The translations under genes were made by a program, and so were the position numbers. A stretch of DNA of 58,751 nt, from contig JAGOAA010000010.1 in assembly GCA_017984215.1 (NCBI GenBank), positions 1 through 58,751 of the forward strand. Direction: 5' to 3'. Position 1 is the first letter of the stretch. The number at the start of each line of letters is the position of its first letter. The notes under the pieces are model-generated. The model made no database searches. It was not told where the DNA came from and saw only the letters and a program-made list of their open reading frames with translations. Shown piece after piece: positions 9,125 through 17,437 of this stretch. Source of the DNA: Cytophagaceae bacterium. Its GTDB lineage: Bacteria; Bacteroidota; Bacteroidia; Cytophagales; Spirosomataceae.

Positions 9125-10384
9125 TTATCCGGCTGCTTCTTTTTCGACATCTAGCTCCAATAAATCCTTGGATTTAAATGCAACAATGGTAACTAGAAAT
9201 AGTGTCACACCTGCGCCAATCAGAACCGATGGGATAGTTCCGAAAAATTTGGCAGCAACGCCCGACTCAAAAGCACCCATTTCATTCGAGGTACTGACAA
9301 ATACTCCATTCACGGAAGAAACGCGCCCACGCATTTCATCGGGCGTAAAAATGCGTAAGACCGTTTGACGTATAACGACACTGACCGAATCGAATGCGCC
9401 GGTGAAGAATAGGGCTGTTACGGATAACCAAAAATTGGTCGAAAGTCCAAAAACCAAAGTCGCTACTCCGAATCCCGCAATAGCTAAAAGTAAATTTCGC
9501 CACGCATTTTTCAATGGGGGGAAATAAATCAAGGTAAGCATAGTAACTACTGCTCCTACCGACGGGGCAGCGCGTAAAATCCCAAGACCCTCAGCACCTA
9601 CCTTCAAAATGTCCTCCGCGAATATGGGCAAGATGGCAATCACCCCACCAAAGAGCACGGAAAACAAATCCAACGAAATCGCATATAAGATAATTTTCGT
9701 CTTAAATACATATTCAATCCCCTCGCGCAAACTATGCCAAATGGATTCATGTGTAACCTTTTTAGGAGGAACAGGCCGATTATCAATTAAAAACATACAG
9801 GCCATCACGGCTAAAAGCAAGCCAATGACAATCATCAACGAACCCGCTAAACCCGCATAGGCATATAAAAACCCAGCCATTCCTGGACCCAATATGGAAC
9901 CCAATTGCCAGAAAGAACTATTCCAAGTAGCCGCGTTTGCAAAAACCTCTTTGGGTACAAGAAACGGATTCAACGAAGACGCAGCTGGACTGAAAAATCC
10001 TTTAGCGAGGCCAATTAAAAAAATAACGAAATAGATTAAATAAATATGAAAATCAGTCCCCCCTGAATTCAATTGCATCGCCGCATAAAGCAATAAAACG
10101 GAACCTAAAATGATCACCGTAAGCGAACCTTGCATGATCTTTTTCTTATCGCGGTTATCAGCAAAATGCCCCCCAAACAAGACCAAGGAAATATAAGGCA
10201 CCGCCTCAGCTAGCCCAATTAAACCCAGGGCCAGCGGGTTATGTGTCAGATGATATAGTTCGTAGGCCAAAATCACCTCCTGAATCAATAAAGCCATCGT
10301 AAACAGCGTATTTCCTGTCACATAAGCCCGGAATTCAGGATATCGAAGCGCCTGAAACGCATCTTTGGTCTTTATAAATTGCAT
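9125..10384 (-). CDS. MFS transporter
   Basis: This 419-residue polytopic membrane protein has about 12 hydrophobic helices and MFS features. The loop between helices 2 and 3 reads GGHFADNRDKK, the typical G-x-x-x-D-R-x-x-R/K-type motif, and the early segment LRYPEFRAYVTGN is common in the EntS/MFS_3 group of drug or siderophore exporters. I chose ATG 10384. A longer frame to 10426 would need a TTG start deep inside the upstream gene. The start overlaps the end of the UbiA-like gene by 13 bases, so the two are coupled. The substrate is unknown. Confidence 0.85.
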   Translation of the reverse strand: MQFIKTKDAFQALRYPEFRAYVTGNTLFTMALLIQEVILAYELYHLTHNPLALGLIGLAEAVPYISLVLFGGHFADNRDKKKIMQGSLTVIILGSVLLLYAAMQLNSGGTDFHIYLIYFVIFLIGLAKGFFSPAASSLNPFLVPKEVFANAATWNSSFWQLGSILGPGMAGFLYAYAGLAGSLMIVIGLLLAVMACMFLIDNRPVPPKKVTHESIWHSLREGIEYVFKTKIILYAISLDLFSVLFGGVIAILPIFAEDILKVGAEGLGILRAAPSVGAVVTMLTLIYFPPLKNAWRNLLLAIAGFGVATLVFGLSTNFWLSVTALFFTGAFDSVSVVIRQTVLRIFTPDEMRGRVSSVNGVFVSTSNEMGAFESGVAAKFFGTIPSVLIGAGVTLFLVTIVAFKSKDLLELDVEKEAAG

Positions 10385-11118
10385 AGTATGTAAATCAACG
10401 GGCTCGCGAATGCCCATTCTGCCCAAGGGCGCATGTGCTTCCGTGGGCTAAAATAATAAATCCCCGCATGAATTCCCCATACGAGTAGTAATATGACACA
10501 AACATCCAGTTGAAAACCCGACAAACACATCAGCATAAGCCAAGCACCACTTGCCCAAATTAAAAGCTGAAGAAATCTTCGATTCCCTCCCACATCAATC
10601 CAGGTAAATAAGCACAAGTTCAACAAGGCTAATAGAAACAGCGCCATTCCCCATACAAAATGAAATCCTCCCGCTAAATAAGTAGGCAATAAGACTCCAG
10701 CACTGTAGATCAAGGAGGTAAATATCTCCTTAATGCCCCAAATCCATGTAAAAAATCCATTCGTCCAAGCAGCCCAATATCCCCCTACAATAAGTATTAA
10801 AACCAGCCCCAGACGTATCATCGCCATTTCAACACGATACAAGAGATAAATATTCACGCAACCTAGTGCCAGCAAAATCGACAACAACTTCCGTTGATTT
10901 TGCGCATGAAAGACATGTAATTCATCTGAAGCTCCTAATGAAATATTATCAATTTGGCGATCAATGCCATAAATCAAAAACACCGAAATGCCCAATAGTG
11001 CATCGTATTCCCAAGAGGGCCAAACATGCAGCAAGGCATGGTAAAACATCATGTGCAATGAAACAGTGCCCAAAACGACATCCAAACTCAAAAAATGAAT
11101 GGTTCTAAAAAAGCGCAT
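10372..11118 (-). CDS. UbiA-like polytopic membrane protein
   Basis: The 248-residue protein is made of about eight hydrophobic helices. Short polar motifs on the cytoplasmic side resemble the two Asp-rich motifs of UbiA prenyltransferases: YGIDRQIDN near residues 50-58 and a later FTWIDVGGN, with GIKEIFTSLIYSAGV between them. The full NDxxDxxxD signature is not present, so an active prenyltransferase is uncertain. The start overlaps the MOSC gene by 14 bases and the end overlaps the MFS gene by 13 bases, which makes a tightly coupled three-gene unit. It could also be an uncharacterised membrane protein with a similar fold. Confidence 0.65.
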   Translation of the reverse strand: MRFFRTIHFLSLDVVLGTVSLHMMFYHALLHVWPSWEYDALLGISVFLIYGIDRQIDNISLGASDELHVFHAQNQRKLLSILLALGCVNIYLLYRVEMAMIRLGLVLILIVGGYWAAWTNGFFTWIWGIKEIFTSLIYSAGVLLPTYLAGGFHFVWGMALFLLALLNLCLFTWIDVGGNRRFLQLLIWASGAWLMLMCLSGFQLDVCVILLLVWGIHAGIYYFSPRKHMRPWAEWAFASPLIYILCNL

Positions 11119-11929
11119 CTTTTCGTTTTATCACAAGAACCTCGTCACCTACCTTAATTTTTCCAAGGCTTATCGGCACCATTTGTTGGCCGAAATACAC
11201 CTTATTATCCTTTTGCCGAAATGATGCCAAGGCCTTTAATACGCCTTTATCCACTTGGCCAGTAGCAGGTTCGACGTTCACCAACTGACAGCGTGCACAA
11301 GGCTTTGCCCCAAACAATTGAACAGCATTAATAGCTACTTCAGCAAAGGTATCCTCATCGAAGGCATCGCAACCGGAAATAAGCAAATTTGCGCGAAATC
11401 GTAAAGGATCATACGATTGCCCAAAAACGGCTTCAACTCGTTCATAAGATGCCTCAGAAGCTAGTAAGATGGGTAATGAATCCGCAAAGGAACTCTGATT
11501 CGATCCCTCCGTTTGGTAGCTATCTTTGATTAATCGAGGCGAATTCTGTTGTTGCATGACGAGTCGAACAGGCTCTTGCAATAAATCAGAAAACCATGCA
11601 GACCAACCCTCTCCTACTTCGATCACCTGTAAAGAATCCTCCCAAAGTTCTGCCGCAAGTACTTCCTTGAGTTGCGGTTGGGCCGCCAGCACCTTAGACT
11701 CACCTGTAATAAGATCTTGAACCGAGTAGCCGTCGCTAACTTGGCTTAACCTAAATCGAGTTAAATCAGGACGCGTTCGCTGGGTAATGAATTTTCCCTC
11801 CGAATCTACTAACATAAATCTTCGGTCACCGACAAAACCTGCGGCATCAACAGTCACCTCATTTACGGCAATGGCAGCCAGGGATTTAATGGGAAATATG
11901 TACAATTGTTTGACAAGAATCGAGCTCAT
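11105..11929 (-). CDS. MOSC domain protein with N-terminal beta-barrel domain
   Basis: The 274-residue protein has the MOSC N-terminal beta-barrel domain (about 1-110, opening with VKQLYIFPIKSL) and a MOSC domain (about 115-270). The conserved cysteine lies in KPCARCQLVNVEP. MOSC proteins are related to the C-terminal domain of Moco sulfurase and to YcbX/YiiM/mARC proteins, which handle the molybdenum cofactor and N-hydroxylated compounds. ATG 11929 is preferred, since the earlier in-frame start at 11950 adds only seven atypical residues. It is the first gene of the MOSC, UbiA-like, MFS unit. The physiological substrate is unknown. Confidence 0.87.
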   Translation of the reverse strand: MSSILVKQLYIFPIKSLAAIAVNEVTVDAAGFVGDRRFMLVDSEGKFITQRTRPDLTRFRLSQVSDGYSVQDLITGESKVLAAQPQLKEVLAAELWEDSLQVIEVGEGWSAWFSDLLQEPVRLVMQQQNSPRLIKDSYQTEGSNQSSFADSLPILLASEASYERVEAVFGQSYDPLRFRANLLISGCDAFDEDTFAEVAINAVQLFGAKPCARCQLVNVEPATGQVDKGVLKALASFRQKDNKVYFGQQMVPISLGKIKVGDEVLVIKRKDALF

Positions 11930-11985
11930 GTTGCAAATTAGGCAATTCAACGCAAAATTCCCTACATGGTCTTATCGGCCTTCCC

Positions 11986-12017
11986 TTTCGTTATGTGGCA
12001 CAAAATCCTTATGTTTG
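11986..12017 (+). promoter_or_regulatory. Bacteroidota-type promoter for the TolC-like gene
   Basis: TTTC (11986-11989), 20 bases, then TATGTTTG (12010-12017), which fits TAnnTTTG exactly. The start of transcription would be near 12022, giving a leader of about 20 bases before ATG 12044. This also argues against the longer frame beginning at 11966. Confidence 0.5.
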
Positions 12018-12043
12018 TTGGTAATTATCAAAACCTATACAAT

Positions 12044-13351
12044 ATGAAATTATTTGGCCTGATTAGTTTAATTATACTAACAAGTCTTTCCAGCAAAGCA
12101 CAAGAAGTATTACGTTTGGAAGATGCCATTCAACAAGGTTTACAGAATCAATATTCGATTCAGATTCTTAAGAAAAGAGAAATACAGGCAGCAAATGATA
12201 ATAGCTTAGGTAATGCGGGGTTTTTACCCACGATTACAGGGACCGCTACCAAAAATTATACTGTTTCAGGATTAGATCAAGAGTTTTTTGGTGGCCTACG
12301 TGCGCCATTGGTTCAATCTGGCGTAAAATCGAATAATGGCAATGCAGGTATTGCCATGGCATGGACACTATATGATGGCAAAGGAATGTTCGTTTTACGT
12401 GACCGATTTAAAGAACTCCAAAATCTAGGCGCCAAACAAACAGAAACGTCAATCGAAAATTTAATCGCTCAAATTAGCACCTTATACTACGATATCATCC
12501 GTCAAGATTTGCGTGTAAACAACTTTCGAAAAGGACTTGAAATTTCGAATGACCGTCTAAAACTTGCTAAAGATCGCTACGAAGTAGGACAAGGCTCTAA
12601 AGTAGATTACTATTCCGCGCAGGTGGATTATAATGAGGATAAGGCTTTATTACTGGCACAAGAACAATCGGACTTGAACACCAAAATAAGCCTTAACACC
12701 CTTTTAGTACGCCCACACTTGACAACCTTCCAAACACTTGCCGTCATCGATTTATTACCTAAATTAAATTTGGGCGAACTGAAGGAAATGGCCTTGAAAC
12801 AAAACCCAGCGCTGATGGCGGCACTCGTTTCGAAAAAAATCAGTGATTTGGATACGCGAAATTTAAAAAGCCAACAAACACCTCAAATTGATTTATTAGC
12901 CGGCTATGCTGTCAATAATGTGGTCAATGGTGCGGGATTTGGTGTCCAACGTGGCTCGAGTGATGTATTCAATTATGGACTACGTGCTACGATCAACATC
13001 TTTGATGGATACAATCAAAAGCGTCGCATTCAGAACGCAAAAATCAATGCTGAGATTGCCCAATTGCAAATAGAAGATACGAAAAACCAATTAATTGCTG
13101 CCATTGAACGTTCTTACACGGCCTACGAAAACGCATTGAATTTGATCTCGTTGGAAACAGAAAATTATACGATTGCAAAGCAAAACATTGATATCGCTTT
13201 TGACCGTTTTAAAATTGGTATTGCGACTTCTTATGAATTACGTGAGGTACAACGTAATGCCGTAGCGGCGGAAACGCGTTTAATCGAAGCGCGATATGCA
13301 GCGAAATCTGCCGAAATTGAATTGATCCGATTAAGTGGAAATCTACTATAA
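12044..13351 (+). CDS. TolC-family outer membrane efflux protein
   Basis: This 435-residue protein has a signal peptide ending near SSKAQ (about residue 20). Two repeats of the outer membrane efflux (OEP) domain follow, with long heptad-rich helices such as RLKLAKDRYEVGQGSKVDYYSAQVD-type and FDRFKIGIATSYELREVQR-type segments, abridged here. TolC proteins form trimeric channels that span the outer membrane and periplasm for efflux. No membrane-fusion protein or RND pump is next to it; the convergent ABC exporter gene overlaps its stop by 6 bases and may or may not be a partner. The start at 12044 is fixed by the signal peptide and the promoter. Confidence 0.9.
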   Translation: MKLFGLISLIILTSLSSKAQEVLRLEDAIQQGLQNQYSIQILKKREIQAANDNSLGNAGFLPTITGTATKNYTVSGLDQEFFGGLRAPLVQSGVKSNNGNAGIAMAWTLYDGKGMFVLRDRFKELQNLGAKQTETSIENLIAQISTLYYDIIRQDLRVNNFRKGLEISNDRLKLAKDRYEVGQGSKVDYYSAQVDYNEDKALLLAQEQSDLNTKISLNTLLVRPHLTTFQTLAVIDLLPKLNLGELKEMALKQNPALMAALVSKKISDLDTRNLKSQQTPQIDLLAGYAVNNVVNGAGFGVQRGSSDVFNYGLRATINIFDGYNQKRRIQNAKINAEIAQLQIEDTKNQLIAAIERSYTAYENALNLISLETENYTIAKQNIDIAFDRFKIGIATSYELREVQRNAVAAETRLIEARYAAKSAEIELIRLSGNLL

Positions 13352-15130
13352 TCCTTGCTCTTCGTTCAATTGCTGTTGGTATAATTCGTAATACAAGCCC
13401 TTCTTGCGCATCAATTGTGCATGCTTCCCTTGTTCCACGATTAGCCCATCTTGTAAGACGAATACGCGATTTGCTAATTTAGCAGAAGACACGCGATGCG
13501 AGATAATTAAGCTCGTTTTATCTTGCATAATCTTCTTCAAATGTGTCAAAATCTTGTGTTCCGTATGGGTATCTACGGCAGATAAGCAATCATCCAATAC
13601 AAGCATCATGGGATTCTTTGCCAAAGCACGTGCTAAGGAAACCCGTTGTTTTTGGCCTCCCGACAAGGTTACGCCACGTTCCCCCAAAATCGTCTCAAAC
13701 TGATCTGGAAAATCCATGATGTTATCATATACATCCGCATATTGCGCAGCTTCTTTCATCTGCTCTTCCGTTAAATCATCTTGCCCAAAGCGAATATTCT
13801 CCGCAATACTTGTGGAAAACAAAAAGACATCTTGAGGCACAAAACCCAAATGTTTACGAACATGCTGGATGTCCCAATCACGTAAAGGAATATCATCCAA
13901 TAAAATATCCCCCGATACGGGATCATAAAAGCGTGCCATTAATAAGGCAATAGTACTCTTTCCTGAACCAGTTGTTCCTAATAAGGCCACGGATTCCCCA
14001 GAACTAATTTCGAGATTAATGTTCTTCAACACTTCACGATACGTTCCTGGGTATGTAAAACACAAATCTTTAAAAGTCCATTTACCTTGAATCGGCTGCG
14101 TAATCTGCTTACCTGGAATTAATTCCGATTTGATATCTAAAAATTCATTGATACGTTTTTGTGATGCTGCCGCGCGTTGAATTTGTGAACTTGTCCAGCC
14201 TAAGGCAGTTACGGGCCAAGTCAACATGAATACATACATGATGAATTCGGTGATATTGCCCAAGGTCATGTGACCCGCCATGACCTCATTCGAGCCTACA
14301 TATACGACTAAAAGCGTACTAAAACCGACCAATAAAGAAATCAAGGGAGTAAACAAAGAATCAATCTTGACTAGGTCCAAAGACTTCCGACGGTAATAAG
14401 CGGATGCTTCCGTAAATGCCTCCAAAGATTGCTTCTCACGCACAAAGGATTTCAAGACGCGAATCCCCGAAAAGGCTTCTTGTACAAAGGTCGAGATGGT
14501 AGACAAACCCGCTTGGATCTCCTCCGACTTCTTGATAATCAAAGAATTAACATAGTAAATGCTAAACGACAAGATTGGAAGCGGTAAAAGTACGTACCAC
14601 ATCAAGGTTGTACTCACGTGGTACATGTAATAAATTACAAGAGCAAAAACCGTAATCAAGTTCAAACCATACATGATGCTAGGGCCCACATACATCCGAA
14701 CTTTACTAACATCCTCTGAGATACGCGCCATTAAATCGCCTGTATTTTGCTTGCGATAGAATGAAAGCGGAAGCGTTTGGTAATGGGCATAAATCTCTTG
14801 TTTCATCTCAAATTCGATGTGGCGTGACATCACAATTAAGGTTTGACGCACCAAAAACAAGAACACACCTTTAATAAAAGCCATTAAAACAATCAGGGCT
14901 CCATAATAAAACAGGGTACTCGCAAATACCTCATAAAAGACAGCTTGCATCGAAAAACCCTTGAAAAGAAAATAGACATCAATGGTCTCCGTCACCAAAT
15001 CCAAGGCAAAACGAACCAACTGCGCAGGCACAACTCCGAAAAAATTGGAAAAAAACGTAAACAGCATTCCTAAGAGTAGAAGCCATTTATATTTCCAGAA
15101 GTATTGATTCAGATGACTAAGTGCGCCCAT
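13346..15130 (-). CDS. ABC exporter, fused permease and ATPase (MsbA-like)
   Basis: The 594-residue half-transporter has six transmembrane helices (residues 10-310) and a nucleotide-binding domain (345-580). Walker A is GTTGSGKST (385-393), the signature LSGGQ is at 489-493 and the switch His is in IISHR (about 545). Walker B reads LVLDD, so the usual catalytic Glu is Asp (514), as in the degenerate site of heterodimeric exporters. I chose ATG 15130, since a TTG seven codons upstream overlaps the predicted -7 box. It stands alone, convergent with TolC and divergent from nusB. The substrate (lipid, peptide or drug) is unknown. Confidence 0.9.
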   Translation of the reverse strand: MGALSHLNQYFWKYKWLLLLGMLFTFFSNFFGVVPAQLVRFALDLVTETIDVYFLFKGFSMQAVFYEVFASTLFYYGALIVLMAFIKGVFLFLVRQTLIVMSRHIEFEMKQEIYAHYQTLPLSFYRKQNTGDLMARISEDVSKVRMYVGPSIMYGLNLITVFALVIYYMYHVSTTLMWYVLLPLPILSFSIYYVNSLIIKKSEEIQAGLSTISTFVQEAFSGIRVLKSFVREKQSLEAFTEASAYYRRKSLDLVKIDSLFTPLISLLVGFSTLLVVYVGSNEVMAGHMTLGNITEFIMYVFMLTWPVTALGWTSSQIQRAAASQKRINEFLDIKSELIPGKQITQPIQGKWTFKDLCFTYPGTYREVLKNINLEISSGESVALLGTTGSGKSTIALLMARFYDPVSGDILLDDIPLRDWDIQHVRKHLGFVPQDVFLFSTSIAENIRFGQDDLTEEQMKEAAQYADVYDNIMDFPDQFETILGERGVTLSGGQKQRVSLARALAKNPMMLVLDDCLSAVDTHTEHKILTHLKKIMQDKTSLIISHRVSSAKLANRVFVLQDGLIVEQGKHAQLMRKKGLYYELYQQQLNEEQGL

Positions 15131-15148
15131 GTATGGAATAAGTTGGCG

Positions 15149-15156
15149 CAAAGATA
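15149..15156 (-). promoter_or_regulatory. -7 box for the ABC exporter
   Basis: On the minus strand this reads TATCTTTG, an exact TAnnTTTG match, giving a leader of roughly 12 bases before ATG 15130. No convincing -33 box is seen at the expected distance. Confidence 0.35.
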
Positions 15157-15174
15157 GGACCTTTCTAAATTAAA

Positions 15175-15199
15175 ATTTGTAATTTTGTGTTTTACAAAT
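15175..15199. promoter_or_regulatory. Inverted repeat over the nusB promoter, with -7 box
   Basis: ATTTGTAA (15175-15182) and TTACAAAT (15192-15199) form an 8-base dyad with a 9-base centre. Within it TAATTTTG (15180-15187) is a TAnnTTTG -7 box for the nusB operon. The dyad might be an operator in the divergent ABC/nusB region; no matching regulator is known. Confidence 0.35.
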
Positions 15200-15221
15200 C
15201 AAGAACGCTCTTTATTTTCGG

Positions 15222-16385
15222 ATGGTTAACAGAAGACTACTACGGGTCAAAGCATTTCAACAAATGTATGCCTTTTGGACGCAGGAACGCGCGCAATACC
15301 AATTAGCCTTTGATGGCTTACAAGGGATTTTTCAACCTGATCTTTCGTTGATGGTTGCGAAAGAAGAACAAACACCTCGTCTCGAGGGTTTGCGAAAACT
15401 AGCCGAAATTCAATTAAACGAATTTTTTCAAGGAGTTCCCACGGAAGAAAGCATTCCGGCAGAATCGCTAGAAGCTGCTCAATCCGTTTACCGTGTTTAC
15501 CAAAACAATGTTGCTAAAATAGCACGCGATATGCGTGTCAACATGGTTACCGAGGTTGAATCCATCTATAAACAATACTTAAAATTACTTTTCTACTTAC
15601 AAAACATCCCGATGATCGGTCAATGGGATGAACAAAGACGTTTGTTGGAAAAGACCATCAAGACCTCCCAAATTGCCAATAATAAAGTTCTAGCAATCTT
15701 GCCAAAATGGAAAGATTTGCAAAGCGCATTTGCGGATAACAATATTGGCTGGTCGGAGGACGAAGAAACCTTACTCAAGAAATTATTCTTAGAAGGCATA
15801 TTACCAGACGACAGCTTTACTTCCTATTTACCAGAAGCAGGAAAAGACCTTGTGAAGGATGTTGAAATCGTACAATATCTTTTGAAAAATTATCTGTTAA
15901 AACATCCGATTATGACAGCATATTTTGAGGAAAAAGATTTAAATTGGCATGTTAATAAGGATGTAATAAAAAGCCTAAGTACCAAAACATTTAAAGTGGA
16001 GGCCTTAGAAGATTTAAGCTTACAAGCCCTTGCTATCCAATGGGATGAGGATAAATTATTCTTTGAAGAATTATTCGACTATTGTGTGAAGGAAGATAAA
16101 TCCCTAACAACTTGGGTGAATGACCAGACAAAAAACTGGGACTCAGAACGTTTAGCCACTTCTGATTTAATCATATTAAAAATGGCTGTAGCCGAGATGA
16201 TTAAATTCCCAAGCATTCCGGTAAAAGTGAGTATTAACGAATACATTGAAGTAGCGAAAAACTATTCAACACCTAAATCAGGTCCGTTTATCAACGGTAT
16301 TTTGGATGTTGTTTCAGTGAAGCTTATAGGAGAGAAAATTATTCAAAAATCAGGTCGAGGATTAATCGACATAGCCAGTAAATAA
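15222..16385 (+). CDS. nusB: Transcription antitermination factor NusB (long form)
   Basis: NusB with S10 (NusE) binds boxA RNA and supports antitermination of rRNA operons. The C-terminal part (about 245-385) carries the NusB fold, with the typical DLIILKMAVAEMIKFPSIPVKVSINEYIE-like region (quoted in part: KVSINEYIEVAK) and the ending GPFINGILD. The N-terminus has RRLLRVKAFQQMYAF, also NusB-like. At 387 residues it is more than twice the length of the E. coli protein, because a helical stretch of about 200 residues lies between; long NusB proteins of this kind are usual in Bacteroidota. It heads a tight run with ytxH-like, DUF1573, yajC and coaE genes. Confidence 0.9.
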   Translation: MVNRRLLRVKAFQQMYAFWTQERAQYQLAFDGLQGIFQPDLSLMVAKEEQTPRLEGLRKLAEIQLNEFFQGVPTEESIPAESLEAAQSVYRVYQNNVAKIARDMRVNMVTEVESIYKQYLKLLFYLQNIPMIGQWDEQRRLLEKTIKTSQIANNKVLAILPKWKDLQSAFADNNIGWSEDEETLLKKLFLEGILPDDSFTSYLPEAGKDLVKDVEIVQYLLKNYLLKHPIMTAYFEEKDLNWHVNKDVIKSLSTKTFKVEALEDLSLQALAIQWDEDKLFFEELFDYCVKEDKSLTTWVNDQTKNWDSERLATSDLIILKMAVAEMIKFPSIPVKVSINEYIEVAKNYSTPKSGPFINGILDVVSVKLIGEKIIQKSGRGLIDIASK

Positions 16386-16387
16386 TT

Positions 16388-16684
16388 ATGAGTAGATCAT
16401 CAAAATCCTTTTGGGCATTTGTTGTAGGAGCTGCTACAGGAGCCGTGCTTGGTATTCTATATGCACCTGATAAAGGTGAGAATACACGTAGCAAATTGTA
16501 TTTCCAATTGAACAAATACAAAGAACAATTGACCCAATTGATCAATGACATCGTGGATGGAAAAGAAATCCCAGAAACCATGGCTAAATCAGAAGGCAAG
16601 AAAGTCGTGAACGATACGAAAATCAAAGCAGAGAAATTGCTTGAGGACGTGGAGAAAATGATGAGCCAAATTAAAGCAAAATAA
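16388..16684 (+). CDS. YtxH-like small membrane protein
   Basis: This 98-residue protein has an N-terminal hydrophobic segment rich in Gly and Ala (FVVGAATGAVLGILYAP), followed by the DKGENTRSKL motif and a charged helical or coiled-coil tail. That is the pattern of YtxH (gas-vesicle GvpP-like) proteins, linked in some bacteria to stress, though their mechanism is unclear. It starts 2 bases after the nusB stop and ends 1 base before the next gene, so it belongs to the same transcript. Confidence 0.85.
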   Translation: MSRSSKSFWAFVVGAATGAVLGILYAPDKGENTRSKLYFQLNKYKEQLTQLINDIVDGKEIPETMAKSEGKKVVNDTKIKAEKLLEDVEKMMSQIKAK

Positions 16685-16685
16685 G

Positions 16686-17132
16686 ATGCTTCGTCTTTCG
16701 ATTTGTTTGGGAGCCTTTGTTTTGTTGTTGGCCTGTACCAATAAACAAAAAGAGTCACTGAGTGATGCTGAAAATGCTATTCCAGTAGCTTTGCGCCCAA
16801 CGCAAGAGAAACGTCCGCAAATGGTTTTTGACCAACCCTTGGTTTACCTCGGTCGAATTACCGAAGGAGATAGTATATCATATACCTTCCATTTTCGTAA
16901 CAAAGGCAACCTACCCTTACAAATTAGTTCCGTGAATTCCTCTTGTGGTTGCACGACACCTAAGTGGTCGAAAGACTTAGTTCAACCCGGCAAAAAAGGA
17001 TTTATCAAAGTCACATTTGATTCGCATGGCAAGGAAGGGAAAGTACAAAAAACCGTTACCGCCTATGCAAATACCTTACCAGCCGACAACATGGTTGCGT
17101 TTAAAATAGAAGTTTTACCTCAAAAAAAATAG
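16686..17132 (+). CDS. DUF1573 lipoprotein
   Basis: The 148-residue protein has a lipoprotein signal peptide with lipobox LLAC (Cys17) and one DUF1573 (Ig-like, ASPM/SPD-2/Hydin-like) domain at about 45-145. The domain is marked by LGRITEGDSISYTFHFRNKG and the conserved SSCGCTTPKW segment. Such proteins are very common in Bacteroidota envelopes and probably act as binding modules, without an established activity. It lies between ytxH-like and yajC genes with gaps of 1 and 4 bases. Confidence 0.9.
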   Translation: MLRLSICLGAFVLLLACTNKQKESLSDAENAIPVALRPTQEKRPQMVFDQPLVYLGRITEGDSISYTFHFRNKGNLPLQISSVNSSCGCTTPKWSKDLVQPGKKGFIKVTFDSHGKEGKVQKTVTAYANTLPADNMVAFKIEVLPQKK

Positions 17133-17136
17133 TCCT

Positions 17137-17436
17137 ATGTTATTATTAGAAGCCAATCCACAAATCATGCAAATCGTCCTTTTCGGAGGTATTTTTGTGG
17201 TGTTTTATTTCTTTATGATTCGTCCACAACAAAAAAAGGCGAAAGAAGCACAAAAATTTATCAGTGAATTAAAGACTGGTGACAAAGTGGTTACGATTGG
17301 TGGTGCACATGGAAGTGTTGTATCGATTCGTGAGAAAACCATCGTTGTAGAAGTAGATTCAAGCAAAGGAGTTCGTATGGTTTTTGAAAAATCAGCGATT
17401 TCTAAAGATGCGTCATCTCGTTTAACAGAAGAATAA
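17137..17436 (+). CDS. yajC: Preprotein translocase subunit YajC
   Basis: YajC is a small inner-membrane partner of SecDF-SecYEG. This 99-residue protein shows the family layout: one N-terminal membrane helix (about 10-27) ending in FFMIRPQQKKAKE, then a cytoplasmic domain with LKTGDKVVTIGGAHG and the strand IVVEVDSSKGVRMVFEKSAI. It lies 4 bases after the DUF1573 gene and 1 base before coaE. The link of nusB, DUF1573, yajC and coaE is common in Bacteroidota. secDF is not in this window. Confidence 0.95.
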   Translation: MLLLEANPQIMQIVLFGGIFVVFYFFMIRPQQKKAKEAQKFISELKTGDKVVTIGGAHGSVVSIREKTIVVEVDSSKGVRMVFEKSAISKDASSRLTEE

Positions 17437-17437
17437 A

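Noticed and set aside
15131-15151. TTG start seven codons upstream for the ABC exporter
   Set aside because: It overlaps the predicted -7 box (15149-15156), and the ATG at 15130 begins a normal N-terminus.
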